Shown piece by piece: positions 37,516 through 46,596 of a stretch of 64,000 nucleotides of DNA. Made by a program: the position numbers and the translations under genes. This DNA comes from Saprospiraceae bacterium (GTDB taxonomy: Bacteria; Bacteroidota; Bacteroidia; Chitinophagales; Saprospiraceae). The stretch covers positions 1 through 64,000 of the forward strand of contig JAEUUP010000130.1 in the NCBI GenBank assembly GCA_016787525.1. The letters are read 5' to 3'. The notes under the pieces were generated by a model. That model saw nothing but the letters and a program-made list of their open reading frames with translations. It was not told where the DNA came from and made no database searches. Every line of letters begins with the position of its first letter. Positions within the stretch are counted from its first letter, which is position 1.

Positions 37516-37718
37516 CTGATGTTACGCAATGTAGAGGTTACGCACTGTTTTTTGCTCCGCAAAAAAAGCGTACAATAAAAAGAATCTATCAGACCGAAGT
37601 TAATTTTTCAATCGCAAGCGATTGAAAAATTAACTTCGGTCTAAAAAAAGTAATTTCGTAGTACGTCTTTTTTGCGTAGCAAAAAACAGTGCGTAACCTC
37701 TACATTGCGTAACATCAG
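37516..37718. mobile_element. 203-bp foldback (MITE-like) element with 41-bp terminal inverted repeats and 7-bp target duplication
   Basis: The outer arms (37516-37556 and 37678-37718) are perfect 41-bp inverted repeats beginning CTGATGTTACGCAATG. GATGTAA flanks the element directly on both sides (37509-37515 and 37719-37725), as expected of a 7-bp target-site duplication. A second perfect 25-bp inverted repeat with a 2-nt loop (37591-37615 and 37618-37642) fills the centre; an imperfect 17-bp stretch ending GCGTAC connects them. Each arm contains GTTACGCA twice, 16 bp apart, possible transposase sites. It encodes nothing and would need a transposase in trans. It lies between the sulfur cluster and the LytS kinase gene. 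Confidence 0.8.
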
Positions 37719-38011
37719 GATGTAAGTAAAATTGCCACAAAATTGAGCAAGTCTTAGAAACTGTTTTAAAACACAATACTGAGGGGTGCTTTTCTACAAA
37801 TGTATGATGCCTAATAGCACCTTTAGGCTGCGCTGACTTTTTTAACGCCAATGGCAGGTATTTTTTGTTCAAATTTTGCACTATTTAACATAACGGTAAT
37901 TAATACAGAACTTGTATCGCCCTAGAATAAGCTTGTCAAACTAAGTTTATTGTTACACAATTGATTTAATGGGTTTGCACTAATTTTGTTGTTTACTCAT
38001 AAAAGAGAACA
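37719..38011. other. Intergenic region with motif copy and kinase promoter
   Basis: A motif copy at 37777-37786 is preceded by AACTGTTTTAAAAC, similar to the start of the repeat at 26610. A likely promoter of the following kinase gene is TTG (37961-37963), 17 bp, TAATTTTG (37981-37988), placing transcription start about 20 nt before the ATG at 38012. Confidence 0.5.
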
Positions 38012-39961
38012 ATGACTGTGCGCATACGATATATATTTATTCTACTATTTTTGTTGAAAAAGGCTTCTGTTTTCAGTCAAACAGACAATTGTCAATGCTC
38101 TGAGTTTCCAGATAAAAATATCTTTTCATCAGCCTATTTGCAGCCTGCTGACACCTATTCTTTAAGCCATTTTTCGTCTATCCTTATCCGCTCTACGAAT
38201 ATCTTTTGTCAAATCCGTGGTTATGAACTAAAATCAGAAATAGCATTACAACAACAACAAAATGATTCTGCATACATTTATCTGAATCAAGCGACTTACT
38301 TACTACAAAATTATAATTGCTCAAACGAAATTGGGCTTCAATTTCACCGTTTATGGGCTATCTATCATCAACAAAAATTTAATTATGATGAGTCTTTAAA
38401 ACACTGTTTCAAAGCACTTGCCATAGCCGAAACGCAAAATGATAATAAGGTTAAAGCTTATTTTTTCAATAAAATTGCGACCAACTTTATCCGATTGCAG
38501 CAATATGATAAAGCCAAAACATATAGCTACAAAGCCATTGCGTTGATACAAAAAATCACCCCCTCAGTAGAGAAAGGAATCCTACTTGAAGAAGTCGCTT
38601 CTGCCTACAATATTTACCATCAAGTGGCTTTTTATGAAAATTTCATTGCCAAAACAGCTCATATATCACAAGATAGTGCTTTAAAACTAGTACCTCTTTC
38701 TTCTTTTGACCACATTTTGGACTCCGTTTTTTTATTTGCGAATGAAGCCAAAACCCTTGCCATACAGTTCAATGACAAACGTACTTTGCAGCGCGCCTAT
38801 CGGATTTTGCAAGCTGTTGAGTTTAACCACAACAACCTCCATCGTGCCTTAGCTTATGTAGATAGTAGTTTGGCCTTATGTGTCCGTGGCACAAACGACA
38901 ACGATTTATTTATGGCTTATGGTGACAAAGCAGATATTTATTTCAAGATGAAAAATGCTCAATTGGCTACACAATATGCCGATTCATGTGTTTTTTATGC
39001 TCAAAAGACAGGCATTCCTTTATCTATAGCCAATGCTTATTTGACGCTTGCAGATATAGCTGAAATGAGTGGCGATTGGAAAACTGGTTTTTATGCTTTA
39101 CGGAAGGTGAAAGTCATCATGGATAGTGTGCAAAACATAGATAGAACCCATGTTGTTAATGAATTGGAGCAAAAATATAATCAAGCACAAAACGAAAATA
39201 CCATCCGAGAGTTGGCTCAAGAAAAACGAATATACTTTCTTTTGATGGTAGTAGCGGTGTTAACAATTGTAATTTTCATCTTTTATTCGAGACAAAAATC
39301 GCTTAAATTATCTCAAAAAATCATGGAAGCCGAGCAACGGCTCAATAGAGTGCGTATGAACCCTCATTTCTTCTTCAATGCTTTGACATCGCTTCAGGTA
39401 TTGGCTTTGAAAGAAAATGATGGTCAGAAAATGGCTTCTACTCTATCCAAGTTTTCACATATTATGCGCAAAACCTTAGAAAGTTCTTATCAAGAGTTTG
39501 TGACCATTGAGCAAGAAATTGATTTTTTGAACAACTATTTAGAGCTTCAGAAAAACCGTTTTGCTAAATCATTTAATTATAAAATAATTGTTGCAGACGA
39601 TTTAGATACCAGCGATTTGCTTATACCATCTATGATGCTTCAACCTTTTGCAGAAAATGCTATCGAACATGGTTTTGTAGCATCCGATACTGAGGGGGTT
39701 CTTCAAATCACATTTAAAGAAGAAGATAATAATATTTGCATTGATATTGCCGACAATGGAATGGGTTTAAATCACCACCTGAAAACTGAAAATGAACATA
39801 CCTCTCGGGCATTACAAATCATGGAAGACCGTATTTACCTTTTAAATATGAAACTGAAATCAAACGCTCGTTTTACAATTAACAATCAAATCATTGGGCA
39901 AGGAGTCTGTGTTCGGATTTATTTACCTATAATTGCACGCAATGAAAGTTTTAATAATTGA
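38012..39961 (+). CDS. TPR-containing LytS-type sensor histidine kinase
   Basis: A 649-residue membrane kinase. A signal segment (about 1-23) leads a periplasmic TPR-rich region (about 70-400), then one membrane helix (about 406-426, IYFLLMVVAVLTIVIFIF). A coiled coil leads to the His_kinase domain with the phosphoacceptor in RMNPHFFFNALTSLQ (about 446-460), and a HATPase region with the N box PFAENAIEHGF and DNGMGL. The TPR-LytS layout is a Bacteroidota speciality. The gene overlaps the response regulator by 20 nt, so they are coupled. Motif copies at 38559 (TPSVEKG) and 39688 (DTEGVLQ). Confidence 0.88.
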   Translation: MTVRIRYIFILLFLLKKASVFSQTDNCQCSEFPDKNIFSSAYLQPADTYSLSHFSSILIRSTNIFCQIRGYELKSEIALQQQQNDSAYIYLNQATYLLQNYNCSNEIGLQFHRLWAIYHQQKFNYDESLKHCFKALAIAETQNDNKVKAYFFNKIATNFIRLQQYDKAKTYSYKAIALIQKITPSVEKGILLEEVASAYNIYHQVAFYENFIAKTAHISQDSALKLVPLSSFDHILDSVFLFANEAKTLAIQFNDKRTLQRAYRILQAVEFNHNNLHRALAYVDSSLALCVRGTNDNDLFMAYGDKADIYFKMKNAQLATQYADSCVFYAQKTGIPLSIANAYLTLADIAEMSGDWKTGFYALRKVKVIMDSVQNIDRTHVVNELEQKYNQAQNENTIRELAQEKRIYFLLMVVAVLTIVIFIFYSRQKSLKLSQKIMEAEQRLNRVRMNPHFFFNALTSLQVLALKENDGQKMASTLSKFSHIMRKTLESSYQEFVTIEQEIDFLNNYLELQKNRFAKSFNYKIIVADDLDTSDLLIPSMMLQPFAENAIEHGFVASDTEGVLQITFKEEDNNICIDIADNGMGLNHHLKTENEHTSRALQIMEDRIYLLNMKLKSNARFTINNQIIGQGVCVRIYLPIIARNESFNN

Positions 39962-40688
39962 CGACGAAACAGTAATCCAAGAGGCACTACGGGAATTATT
40001 AACCGTATTTTGCCCAGAAGTCATACAAATTGAATGCGCTCACAATGTTGAGACGGGCATAGAAGCTATACACCGTTTGCAACCCGATATTTTATTTCTT
40101 GATATTGAGTTAGGCAATGGTACAGGCTTTGATATTTTAAACCAAATACCGCTTCCTCAGTTTCAATTAATTTTTACGACAGCACATGACCGTTATGCCA
40201 TTCATGCTTTTCAATTCGCTGCATTAGATTTTCTTTTGAAGCCAATTGACCCCGACCTATTGCAACGCAGCGTTCAAAGAGCCACAGAAAACATTAACAG
40301 CAAAAATCTTTACAAACAACTGCAATTGATGCAACAATTGTTGCTCAAAAAGGAATCAGATAGAAAAATTGTACTCAAAGACAATCAGACCGCCTATTTT
40401 ATCCGACTCGACGACATCTTATTTTGTCAAGCGGAGGGTGCTTACAGCAAATTTCATATTCGACAAAGTGAACCCATTTTGGTGTCTAAAAACCTCAAAG
40501 AATACGATACTTTGTTGTCTCCACTTGGTTTTCTACGTGTGCATCATTCCTATTTGGTCAATCCCAATCGCATTCGTTTATTCGATAAAAAGGAAGGTGG
40601 TGCACTTATTCTGGAAGACAATCAAGTAATCCCCATTTCTCACCGCAAAAAAGATATAATTCTTAAAATATTAGAAAGCAGATTTTGA
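39942..40688 (+). CDS. LytTR family response regulator
   Basis: A 248-residue regulator: a receiver domain (1-120) with phosphoacceptor Asp in LFLDIELGNGTG (about 53) and a LytTR DNA-binding domain (about 150-248; FCQAEGAYSKFHI, FLRVHHSYLVNPNRI, VIPISHRKKD). ATG 39942 (MKVLIIDDE) is chosen over the upstream alternative start at 39933. It overlaps the kinase gene by 20 nt; the motif (40689-40699) begins on the base after the stop. Confidence 0.9.
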   Translation: MKVLIIDDETVIQEALRELLTVFCPEVIQIECAHNVETGIEAIHRLQPDILFLDIELGNGTGFDILNQIPLPQFQLIFTTAHDRYAIHAFQFAALDFLLKPIDPDLLQRSVQRATENINSKNLYKQLQLMQQLLLKKESDRKIVLKDNQTAYFIRLDDILFCQAEGAYSKFHIRQSEPILVSKNLKEYDTLLSPLGFLRVHHSYLVNPNRIRLFDKKEGGALILEDNQVIPISHRKKDIILKILESRF

Positions 40689-40838
40689 CCCCCTCAGTAT
40701 TTTCATAGGAATCATTTATCAAAAAAAATACAACGACTATCAATTAACACACGACACTTATCAAATACCTCATTTGCAGCCCAAAAGACTGTTTCATATT
40801 AGCTGCGAAATTTAAATTAAAACACCAACAGCTTTTAC

Positions 40839-42041
40839 ATGAAACAATCTATATTATTACTCACTACACTTTTCAATTGCTGTTATTCAGCATTTTCACA
40901 AACAACATTACTATCGGAAAGCTTTGAAACAGATGGTGAAGGCACTCGCTACACCTCGAATACTTATGTGGATTGCACGTTTTCAGATTTTTTTTTCAGG
41001 ACAAATTCTAATCCCGTAACTCCTTCTGGTTCTGGTTGTAGTGCGTTTTTCACTGAGACCTTAACCAATTTGCAAGGCTCTTATTTTTGGGCAAGCGAAG
41101 ATATAAGAACAAGCACTCCTACTCTTAACAGCCGACCGCCTGGCTCTATTACATTTAGTTCGCTCAATATAGCTGGTTATTCTGGTATGAGTGTATCTCT
41201 ATATTTAGCAACTTCAGGTAACAACGGCACGCGTTGGGAGTCAGCGGATTCTATCAATATCCAAGTGAGTATCAATTCAGGTACTTTTGTTACAGTAGGG
41301 AGATTTGTTGGCGATAACTCCGTTGGTGGACGTTTGAGAGTAGATAGCAATTTAGATGGCATTGGTCAAACGACTGAAGCCACCGCCGACCAAGCTGCCT
41401 TTGCAAAATATACTTTTTCAATACCTTACACAGGCAGCACATTGCAATTGCGTTTAGATTATGACCAAGTGGGTGGTAGTGAAGAATTGGCTATAGATGC
41501 TATTGAATTGAAAGGCACGTTCACACAACTGCCTGTGGAGTTGTCTGATTTTCGTGTTCATACTGAGGGGTCGAACAATATTCTTACTTGGCAAACAAAG
41601 AGTGAAATTAACAATAAAAGTTTTGACATAGAACACAGTCAAGATGGGCAAAATTTTAAAACCATTGGCTCAGTCAATGCGCTGGGAAAAGCTTCAAACT
41701 ATACTTTTTCAGACGATAAACCTGTTGAGGGCATCCATTACTACCGTTTAAAAACCATTGATACGGATGCTTCTTTCGATTATTCAAAAACAATAAGCGT
41801 CAGATTGGGCAGCGATAAGCCCAAAATCAAAGTTTTTCCCAATTTTACTGAGGGGGTCGTTTTCATCCAAAACGAGAAGGCTGACTTCAATCAAGTTTCT
41901 GTTTTCAACTCAGTAGGACAACTGGTCTATGCGAATGCTTCTACCCGCCACATTGATTTATCAATCATGCCTTCGGGCATATACTTTGTACAAGTCGTGT
42001 CGAATAACGAAAAAGTGATAGAAAAAATCATAAAAAAGTAA
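40839..42041 (+). CDS. Secreted protein with T9SS sorting domain
   Basis: A 400-residue secreted protein: a signal peptide (1-20), a beta-sandwich region (about 25-230) of unknown function, a fibronectin-III-like segment (LPVELSDFRVHTEGSNNILTWQTKSEINNKSFDIEHSQDG) and a T9SS C-terminal domain from KVFPNFTEGVVFI (about residue 331). The sorting domain normally reads FPNP; here Pro is replaced by Phe right where a dispersed motif (41846-41856) is encoded, giving NFTEGV. A second copy (41561) encodes HTEGSNN. It follows the LytTR regulator by 150 bp, which may control it. Confidence 0.82.
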   Translation: MKQSILLLTTLFNCCYSAFSQTTLLSESFETDGEGTRYTSNTYVDCTFSDFFFRTNSNPVTPSGSGCSAFFTETLTNLQGSYFWASEDIRTSTPTLNSRPPGSITFSSLNIAGYSGMSVSLYLATSGNNGTRWESADSINIQVSINSGTFVTVGRFVGDNSVGGRLRVDSNLDGIGQTTEATADQAAFAKYTFSIPYTGSTLQLRLDYDQVGGSEELAIDAIELKGTFTQLPVELSDFRVHTEGSNNILTWQTKSEINNKSFDIEHSQDGQNFKTIGSVNALGKASNYTFSDDKPVEGIHYYRLKTIDTDASFDYSKTISVRLGSDKPKIKVFPNFTEGVVFIQNEKADFNQVSVFNSVGQLVYANASTRHIDLSIMPSGIYFVQVVSNNEKVIEKIIKK

Positions 42042-42129
42042 AATAACAAGTTATAGTCACAGCTAAGATGTGCATAATGTTTTGGCAAAAATTAGAAGCC
42101 ACAGACCAAAAAGATCTTTTCATAGTTAT

Positions 42130-42161
42130 CACCCCTCTATTTCCAAGGAAGGTGAGGGGTG
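42130..42161 (+). terminator. Intrinsic terminator after the T9SS cargo gene
   Basis: CACCCCTC (42130-42137) and GAGGGGTG (42154-42161) form an 8-bp stem with a 16-nt loop followed by seven T. It lies 89 bp after the stop. The remaining gap to 42260 shows nothing. Confidence 0.7.
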
Positions 42162-42260
42162 TTTTTTTAGGTAGAACACCATGAAACCATCAACTCAAAT
42201 TCACCCAAGTCCACCATTATTGGCTATTTGAATGCCTAAACGAGCTTAAAATCAACCGAT

Positions 42261-43028
42261 TCACGCAAATGCACCACCGTCAACAGGCAAAGCATGACCC
42301 GTCATAAAAGAAGCTTGTTCGGAGCAAAGATACAGAGCCACGTCTGCGACCTCTTCGGGTTGCCCCATGCGTTTCATGGCTTGATAGTTTTTAGCAGCTT
42401 CTAAAGCTTCGGGATTGTATGCCAACTTTCTACGCCCTTCCATTATCATCGGTGTCTCAATTGCCGTAGGACAAATGGCATTGATGCGAATATTTTGCGT
42501 AGCATATTCGATAGCTGCCGTTTTCACAAGCCCGACCACTGCGTGTTTGGAAGCCGCATAAGGCACATTATAAGGTTGCCCTCTCAGTCCTGCGGCAGAC
42601 GACACACAAACGATACTACCACCACCTTGTTTGAGCATTTGCTCGATTTGGTATTTGACACAGTAGTACGTACCATTCAGATTGACGTTGATTTGTTTGT
42701 GCCATTCGTCCATTGGATAAGCATGAGTGGGGAGAGACAATGTTCCAGCAATACCCGCAACATTGACAGCACAATCCAATCGCCCGAAAGTATCCACTGT
42801 TTTTTTGACCATATTTTCCACTTCTTCCCTATCAGATATGTCTATTTTTAGGGTTAAAACTTCGACGTTTTGACCCCTCAGTATCTCAGCTGTTTTTTCT
42901 GCATTTTCTAAATTTACATCGGTGACAACAACCTTTGCACCTTCTTGTCCGAAAGCCAAAGCTGTGGCACGACCAATGCCTGAACCTGCGCCTGTGACCA
43001 AACATACTTTGTTTTTAAACCGTTCCAT
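42261..43028 (-). CDS. SDR family NAD(P)-dependent oxidoreductase
   Basis: A 255-residue classical short-chain dehydrogenase. The cofactor motif TGAGSGIG is at residues 12-19, NVAGIAG marks the fourth strand, and the catalytic Ser and Tyr-x3-Lys are in VSSAAGLRG and YAASKHA. It is the last gene of a minus-strand series beginning at the histidinol-dehydrogenase paralogue and would reduce or oxidise a hydroxyl of a sugar or sugar acid. The motif at 42874 is read as EILRGQN. Confidence 0.87.
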   Translation of the reverse strand: MERFKNKVCLVTGAGSGIGRATALAFGQEGAKVVVTDVNLENAEKTAEILRGQNVEVLTLKIDISDREEVENMVKKTVDTFGRLDCAVNVAGIAGTLSLPTHAYPMDEWHKQINVNLNGTYYCVKYQIEQMLKQGGGSIVCVSSAAGLRGQPYNVPYAASKHAVVGLVKTAAIEYATQNIRINAICPTAIETPMIMEGRRKLAYNPEALEAAKNYQAMKRMGQPEEVADVALYLCSEQASFMTGHALPVDGGAFA

Positions 43029-43046
43029 TTATCTGAAATGCTATTT

Positions 43047-43817
43047 TTAATTACCATCACTGATGGTTGTGCCACCGTCAACGATGATATTTTGTCCTGT
43101 AATAAAAGCACCTGCTTTTGAAGCCAGCATCACGGCTACGCCTGCAATTTCCTCCACTTCTCCTACTCGACGCAAGGGTGTGAGAGCCAGACGTTTTGTC
43201 ATAAAATCTTTGTTTGACATCAAACTTTGAGAAAAAGTCGTGTTTATCATACCCGGCGAAATGGCGTTGACTCGGATATTGTCGGGGCCAAATTCAACAG
43301 CTAAATTGCGCGCCAATTGCACCAATCCTGCTTTCGACAGACCATACAAACCGATGTTTTTATTGCCTCTGACACTTGCGATGCTTGCCAAATAGATGAT
43401 TGCGCCATCTTTCTGCGCTTGCATTTGAGGTAGAATTTTTTTGGTCAAATAAATGGCAGATTGTAGATTGATAGCCATTGTTTTCTCAAAATCAACGGCT
43501 TGAATGTCTAAAAATGACCCCGATGGAGCAATACCCACACAACTTACAAGAATATCAATCCGCCCAAAAGCCGATAGAGATGCAGTAAAAAGCCTGTCAA
43601 TATCTTCTTTTTGAGACATGTCGCAAGTCACACCCAAACATCTAATCTGCTGTTTTTCAAACTCTTGTACCGTTATTGACACCCCCTCAGTATCGTTACT
43701 GGCGACAATCACTGTTGCCCCGTGTCCGCCCATCGCTTCGGCAATAGCTTTGCCCATGCCACTGCTTGCGCCTGTGACAAGAGCTATTTTATCAGTCAAG
43801 TCAAAAAGGTTTTTCAT
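43047..43817 (-). CDS. SDR family NAD(P)-dependent oxidoreductase
   Basis: A 256-residue short-chain dehydrogenase with TGASSGMG (14-21), the catalytic segment YLASIASVRG and the Tyr-Lys motif YGLSKAG, and the C-terminal PGMINTTFSQ. It lies 18 bp upstream of the previous SDR and 3 bp downstream of the cupin gene, so the three are surely co-transcribed. The motif (43682-43692) is read as NDTEGVSI between the second strand and helix. The protein is only moderately similar to its SDR neighbours, which suggests different steps and not a recent duplication. Confidence 0.87.
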   Translation of the reverse strand: MKNLFDLTDKIALVTGASSGMGKAIAEAMGGHGATVIVASNDTEGVSITVQEFEKQQIRCLGVTCDMSQKEDIDRLFTASLSAFGRIDILVSCVGIAPSGSFLDIQAVDFEKTMAINLQSAIYLTKKILPQMQAQKDGAIIYLASIASVRGNKNIGLYGLSKAGLVQLARNLAVEFGPDNIRVNAISPGMINTTFSQSLMSNKDFMTKRLALTPLRRVGEVEEIAGVAVMLASKAGAFITGQNIIVDGGTTISDGN

Positions 43818-43820
43818 GTT

Positions 43821-44309
43821 TTAATGTTGCATCACATCTTTTAAAGGTGTGCCGTTGATTTCATACGGCTTGGCCTCAGTCAGAACAAACACGATGCGAC
43901 AAATGGTATCACTACTCGGATTGCGCCATTTGTGAATCGTGCCACGTTGAACAATAATATCGCCTGCGCCCATGGTTTTGAACACCTTATTGTCCAATTC
44001 CAACTCTATCGTACCACTGATAATGATGCCATAATCTATACTACTCGTGCGGTGCATCGGCGACGACGCATTGGGCAACATATCAACGATGCGAATAACA
44101 GAGCCGCCTTTGAGTGTCGTGCCAGCATCGCGCATTCTGCCATCGGTTTCATCATTCAAATCGGCGGGGACAGTGGCGGTTGTCCAGATGGTCGCCATTG
44201 CCGCGTCGCCTGTGGGAATGGTAACTGTTTCGTATTCATTATCAGAAACAAAAACAGCGACCCCCTCAGTATTATGCCCCGTTACAACTCTTCTAATTTT
44301 GTTTAACAT
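43821..44309 (-). CDS. Cupin domain-containing protein
   Basis: A 162-residue single-domain cupin. The metal-binding pattern is PMHRTSSIDYGIIISGTIELEL and GDIIVQRGTIHKWRNPSSD (about residues 84-137). Such proteins in sugar-acid clusters may be isomerases or sensors; the exact role is unknown. The start is ATG 44309 (MLNKIRRVVTGHN), inside the longer frame from 44348, which would overlap the stop of the upstream SDR. The motif (44271-44281) is read as HNTEGVAVF close to the N-terminus. Confidence 0.8.
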   Translation of the reverse strand: MLNKIRRVVTGHNTEGVAVFVSDNEYETVTIPTGDAAMATIWTTATVPADLNDETDGRMRDAGTTLKGGSVIRIVDMLPNASSPMHRTSSIDYGIIISGTIELELDNKVFKTMGAGDIIVQRGTIHKWRNPSSDTICRIVFVLTEAKPYEINGTPLKDVMQH

Positions 44310-44344
44310 AGATTGAAAATTATGTACAAAAACTTGATTTATAA

Positions 44345-45088
44345 TCATCTAAGCGGTCTGCCACCATCAACAGGTATGATAGAGCCTGTTGTGAAAGTCA
44401 GATAGGTGGCGACGGCATACACTGTGTTGGCTACATCTTCTGGCGTTGCCAACCTACTGAGGGGGGTCAAATCCTCTTGCATTTTCAAGTAAGCAGGGTC
44501 AACACTTTTAGCGTATTCGCCCAAAACCCAACCAGGAGACACCGATACCACCCGAATTTTGGGGGCTAAAGCCCTTGCCAAAGAGCGTGTCATACTGTCC
44601 ACCGCTGCTTTCGAGGCACAATAAGCGACATTGCTACCGATGCCCGTAATAGCCGCCACCGAAGAAATATTCACCACAAGCCCCCCCTCAGTATTTAGGA
44701 GATTTTTGCAAGCGCGAATCATCGCAAATGTACCTCTGACATTGGTTTGCATGATTTTGTCAATCCAATCATCGCTCAAACCGTCTAAATCGTCGTGTGG
44801 TACAGGCGTTGTAATACCTGCATTATTGACCAAAATATCTAATTTTCCATACTTTTCTTCTATAAATGCCGCTAAATCATTGAGTTTAGCGGCATCAGTT
44901 GTCGGCGCATGAAAAATAGCATGATTGTCCCCCCTCAGTATTTTGAGTAAATTTTCAGCTTTTTCTGCGTTTGAATTATACGTGATGATAACGGAATAGC
45001 CAGTTTCTGCCAGTTTTTTACAAATAGCAGAACCGATACCCCCTGCCCCACCTGTTACGAGAGCGATTTTATGCGTTGATTCTGTCAT
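44345..45088 (-). CDS. SDR family NAD(P)-dependent oxidoreductase
   Basis: A 247-residue short-chain dehydrogenase with TGGAGGIG (13-20), NNAGI, the catalytic segment [10 protein letters not shown] and YCASKAA. ATG 45088 overlaps the stop of the histidinol-dehydrogenase paralogue by 4 nt (ATGA), which fixes the start; the longer frame from 45166 is spurious. Three dispersed-motif copies (44455, 44681, 44929) fall within 486 bp, read as PLS, TEG and LRG, the densest cluster in the window. Confidence 0.87.
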   Translation of the reverse strand: MTESTHKIALVTGGAGGIGSAICKKLAETGYSVIITYNSNAEKAENLLKILRGDNHAIFHAPTTDAAKLNDLAAFIEEKYGKLDILVNNAGITTPVPHDDLDGLSDDWIDKIMQTNVRGTFAMIRACKNLLNTEGGLVVNISSVAAITGIGSNVAYCASKAAVDSMTRSLARALAPKIRVVSVSPGWVLGEYAKSVDPAYLKMQEDLTPLSRLATPEDVANTVYAVATYLTFTTGSIIPVDGGRPLR

Positions 45089-46380
45089 TTTTTCAATCGT
45101 CTTACTCGAATATCTGCTTGTTCTTGATGCCCTGCAAAATGCTCTAAGGCACACAAGCGAGAGCAATATTCGCCTATCAACACACTGGCTTCGTCTGTCA
45201 AAATGCGTTGATAAGAGTGTGTTTTAATGAATTTACCAACCCATAAGCCACCCGTATAACGCCCTGCGCCTTTCGTTGGCAGGGTATGATTGGTACCAAT
45301 CACTTTATCGCCATAACTGACATTGGTGCGTGCGCCTAAAAACAAAGCACCATAATTGGTCATATTTTTGAAAAAATAGTCGTCATCTTCGGTCATCACT
45401 TGTACATGTTCGCTGCAAATACGCTCGGCTTCTTGCAACATTTCTTCTTTTGTGTCACACAGAATTATTTCGCCATAGTCGCGCCACGATATGCTGGCAA
45501 CATCGCGAGTAGGCAAGCGTTTAAGAACGTTTTCGATTTGTTGAGGCAATTCTTCTGCTATTTTTTTGCTATTTGTGATACAAACTGCGGGAGAATTGGG
45601 GCCATGTTCGGCTTGTCCCAAAAGGTCAACGGCGACTAACTCAGCATCTACAGTATCGTCGCAAATAACCATGGTCTCGGTAGGCCCTGCTAAAAGGTCA
45701 ATGCCCACACGCCCAAAAAGCTGCCTTTTGGCTTCTGCAACATAGGCATTGCCGGGCCCAACGAGCATATCCACAGCTCGAACAGTCTCGTTGCCCCCCT
45801 CAGTAGGTGCGCCTAATGACATCAAAGCAATGGCTTGAATGCCACCCAAAACATAAATCTCATCGGCTCCCGCCATAGCTTGTGCTGCGACGATGGCCGC
45901 GGCAGGTTTGCCCTCGTAAGGTGGCGCACAAGCAATGACATGCTTAACACCAGCCACTTTTGCTGTCAAAATGCCCATGTGTGCAGAAGCTAAAAGCGGA
46001 TATTTACCGCCTGGGACATACGCTCCTACCCGATTGACAGGAATGTTTTTATGTCCTAACACAACACCTGGAAGGGTTTCAACTTCCACATCGCGCAAAC
46101 CCATCATTTGGATTTGAGCAAAACGACGGATTTGGGCTTGAGCAAACTTGATATCTTCGATGGCTTGCGCAGGCAAACTGTCAATACAGGCTTGTATTTC
46201 TTCTTGAGTCAGTTTGAAAGTGGGAGGATTCCAATTGTCAAACTTTTGGCTGTATTCTCTGATAGCAGCCCAACCTCGCTTTTCAATATCGGCTAAAATA
46301 GTTTCGACTGTTTGGGCGATTTGACGATCAATGTCGCGTTTTTCTTCGGCAGGTTTGCCCGATTTGATGTACTTTATCAT
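45085..46380 (-). CDS. Histidinol dehydrogenase family protein, catabolic paralogue
   Basis: A 431-residue HisD-fold enzyme. The motifs [45 protein letters not shown], and the catalytic Glu-His segment ([26 protein letters not shown]) are present. The [16 protein letters not shown] pattern is that of the catabolic HisD-like group (for example sulfopropanediol dehydrogenases), not a plain biosynthetic pattern, and no other his gene is nearby. It heads a catabolic operon with SDR enzymes and lies next to KdgD and glucarate dehydratase-like genes. It likely performs a four-electron alcohol-to-acid oxidation. The motif at 45794 is read as PTEGGNE. Confidence 0.82.
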   Translation of the reverse strand: MIKYIKSGKPAEEKRDIDRQIAQTVETILADIEKRGWAAIREYSQKFDNWNPPTFKLTQEEIQACIDSLPAQAIEDIKFAQAQIRRFAQIQMMGLRDVEVETLPGVVLGHKNIPVNRVGAYVPGGKYPLLASAHMGILTAKVAGVKHVIACAPPYEGKPAAAIVAAQAMAGADEIYVLGGIQAIALMSLGAPTEGGNETVRAVDMLVGPGNAYVAEAKRQLFGRVGIDLLAGPTETMVICDDTVDAELVAVDLLGQAEHGPNSPAVCITNSKKIAEELPQQIENVLKRLPTRDVASISWRDYGEIILCDTKEEMLQEAERICSEHVQVMTEDDDYFFKNMTNYGALFLGARTNVSYGDKVIGTNHTLPTKGAGRYTGGLWVGKFIKTHSYQRILTDEASVLIGEYCSRLCALEHFAGHQEQADIRVRRLKK

Positions 46381-46414
46381 TGGTTGCAGTTTTTAAAAAC
46401 AAGGAAAATGAGCC

Positions 46415-46437
46415 GCATAAGTCTTTGGCACTTATGC
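46415..46437 (-). other. Short hairpin upstream of the histidinol-dehydrogenase paralogue
   Basis: GCATAAGT and ACTTATGC form an 8-bp stem with a 7-nt loop CTTTGGC, 34 bp before the start, in an otherwise featureless 216-bp gap after the KdgD gene. Operator, leader or weak terminator; undecided. Confidence 0.4.
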
Positions 46438-46596
46438 AGCTTTCACGTTAAAATTTATGCAAAATTAAGCACCTAATGGACTAAAGGCTAAGCACAACAG
46501 ACCTATTAATAAGCACAATCAATCCATTTTCCTTTTTTCTAAAACTACTGGACATTGTATGAAGAAATGCTTGCAATAGCAATTCGAAATCGGCGA

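Noticed and set aside
37512-37525. GTAACTGATGTTAC, a perfect GTAAC-N4-GTTAC palindrome resembling the Crp/Fnr-like sites
   Set aside because: It is formed at the junction of the target duplication and the foldback element, has no TAnnTTTG box at the expected distance and no gene close downstream.
45085-46380. Annotation as histidine-biosynthesis hisD
   Set aside because: No other his genes are near, the context is catabolic and the [16 protein letters not shown] pattern fits the catabolic paralogues better.
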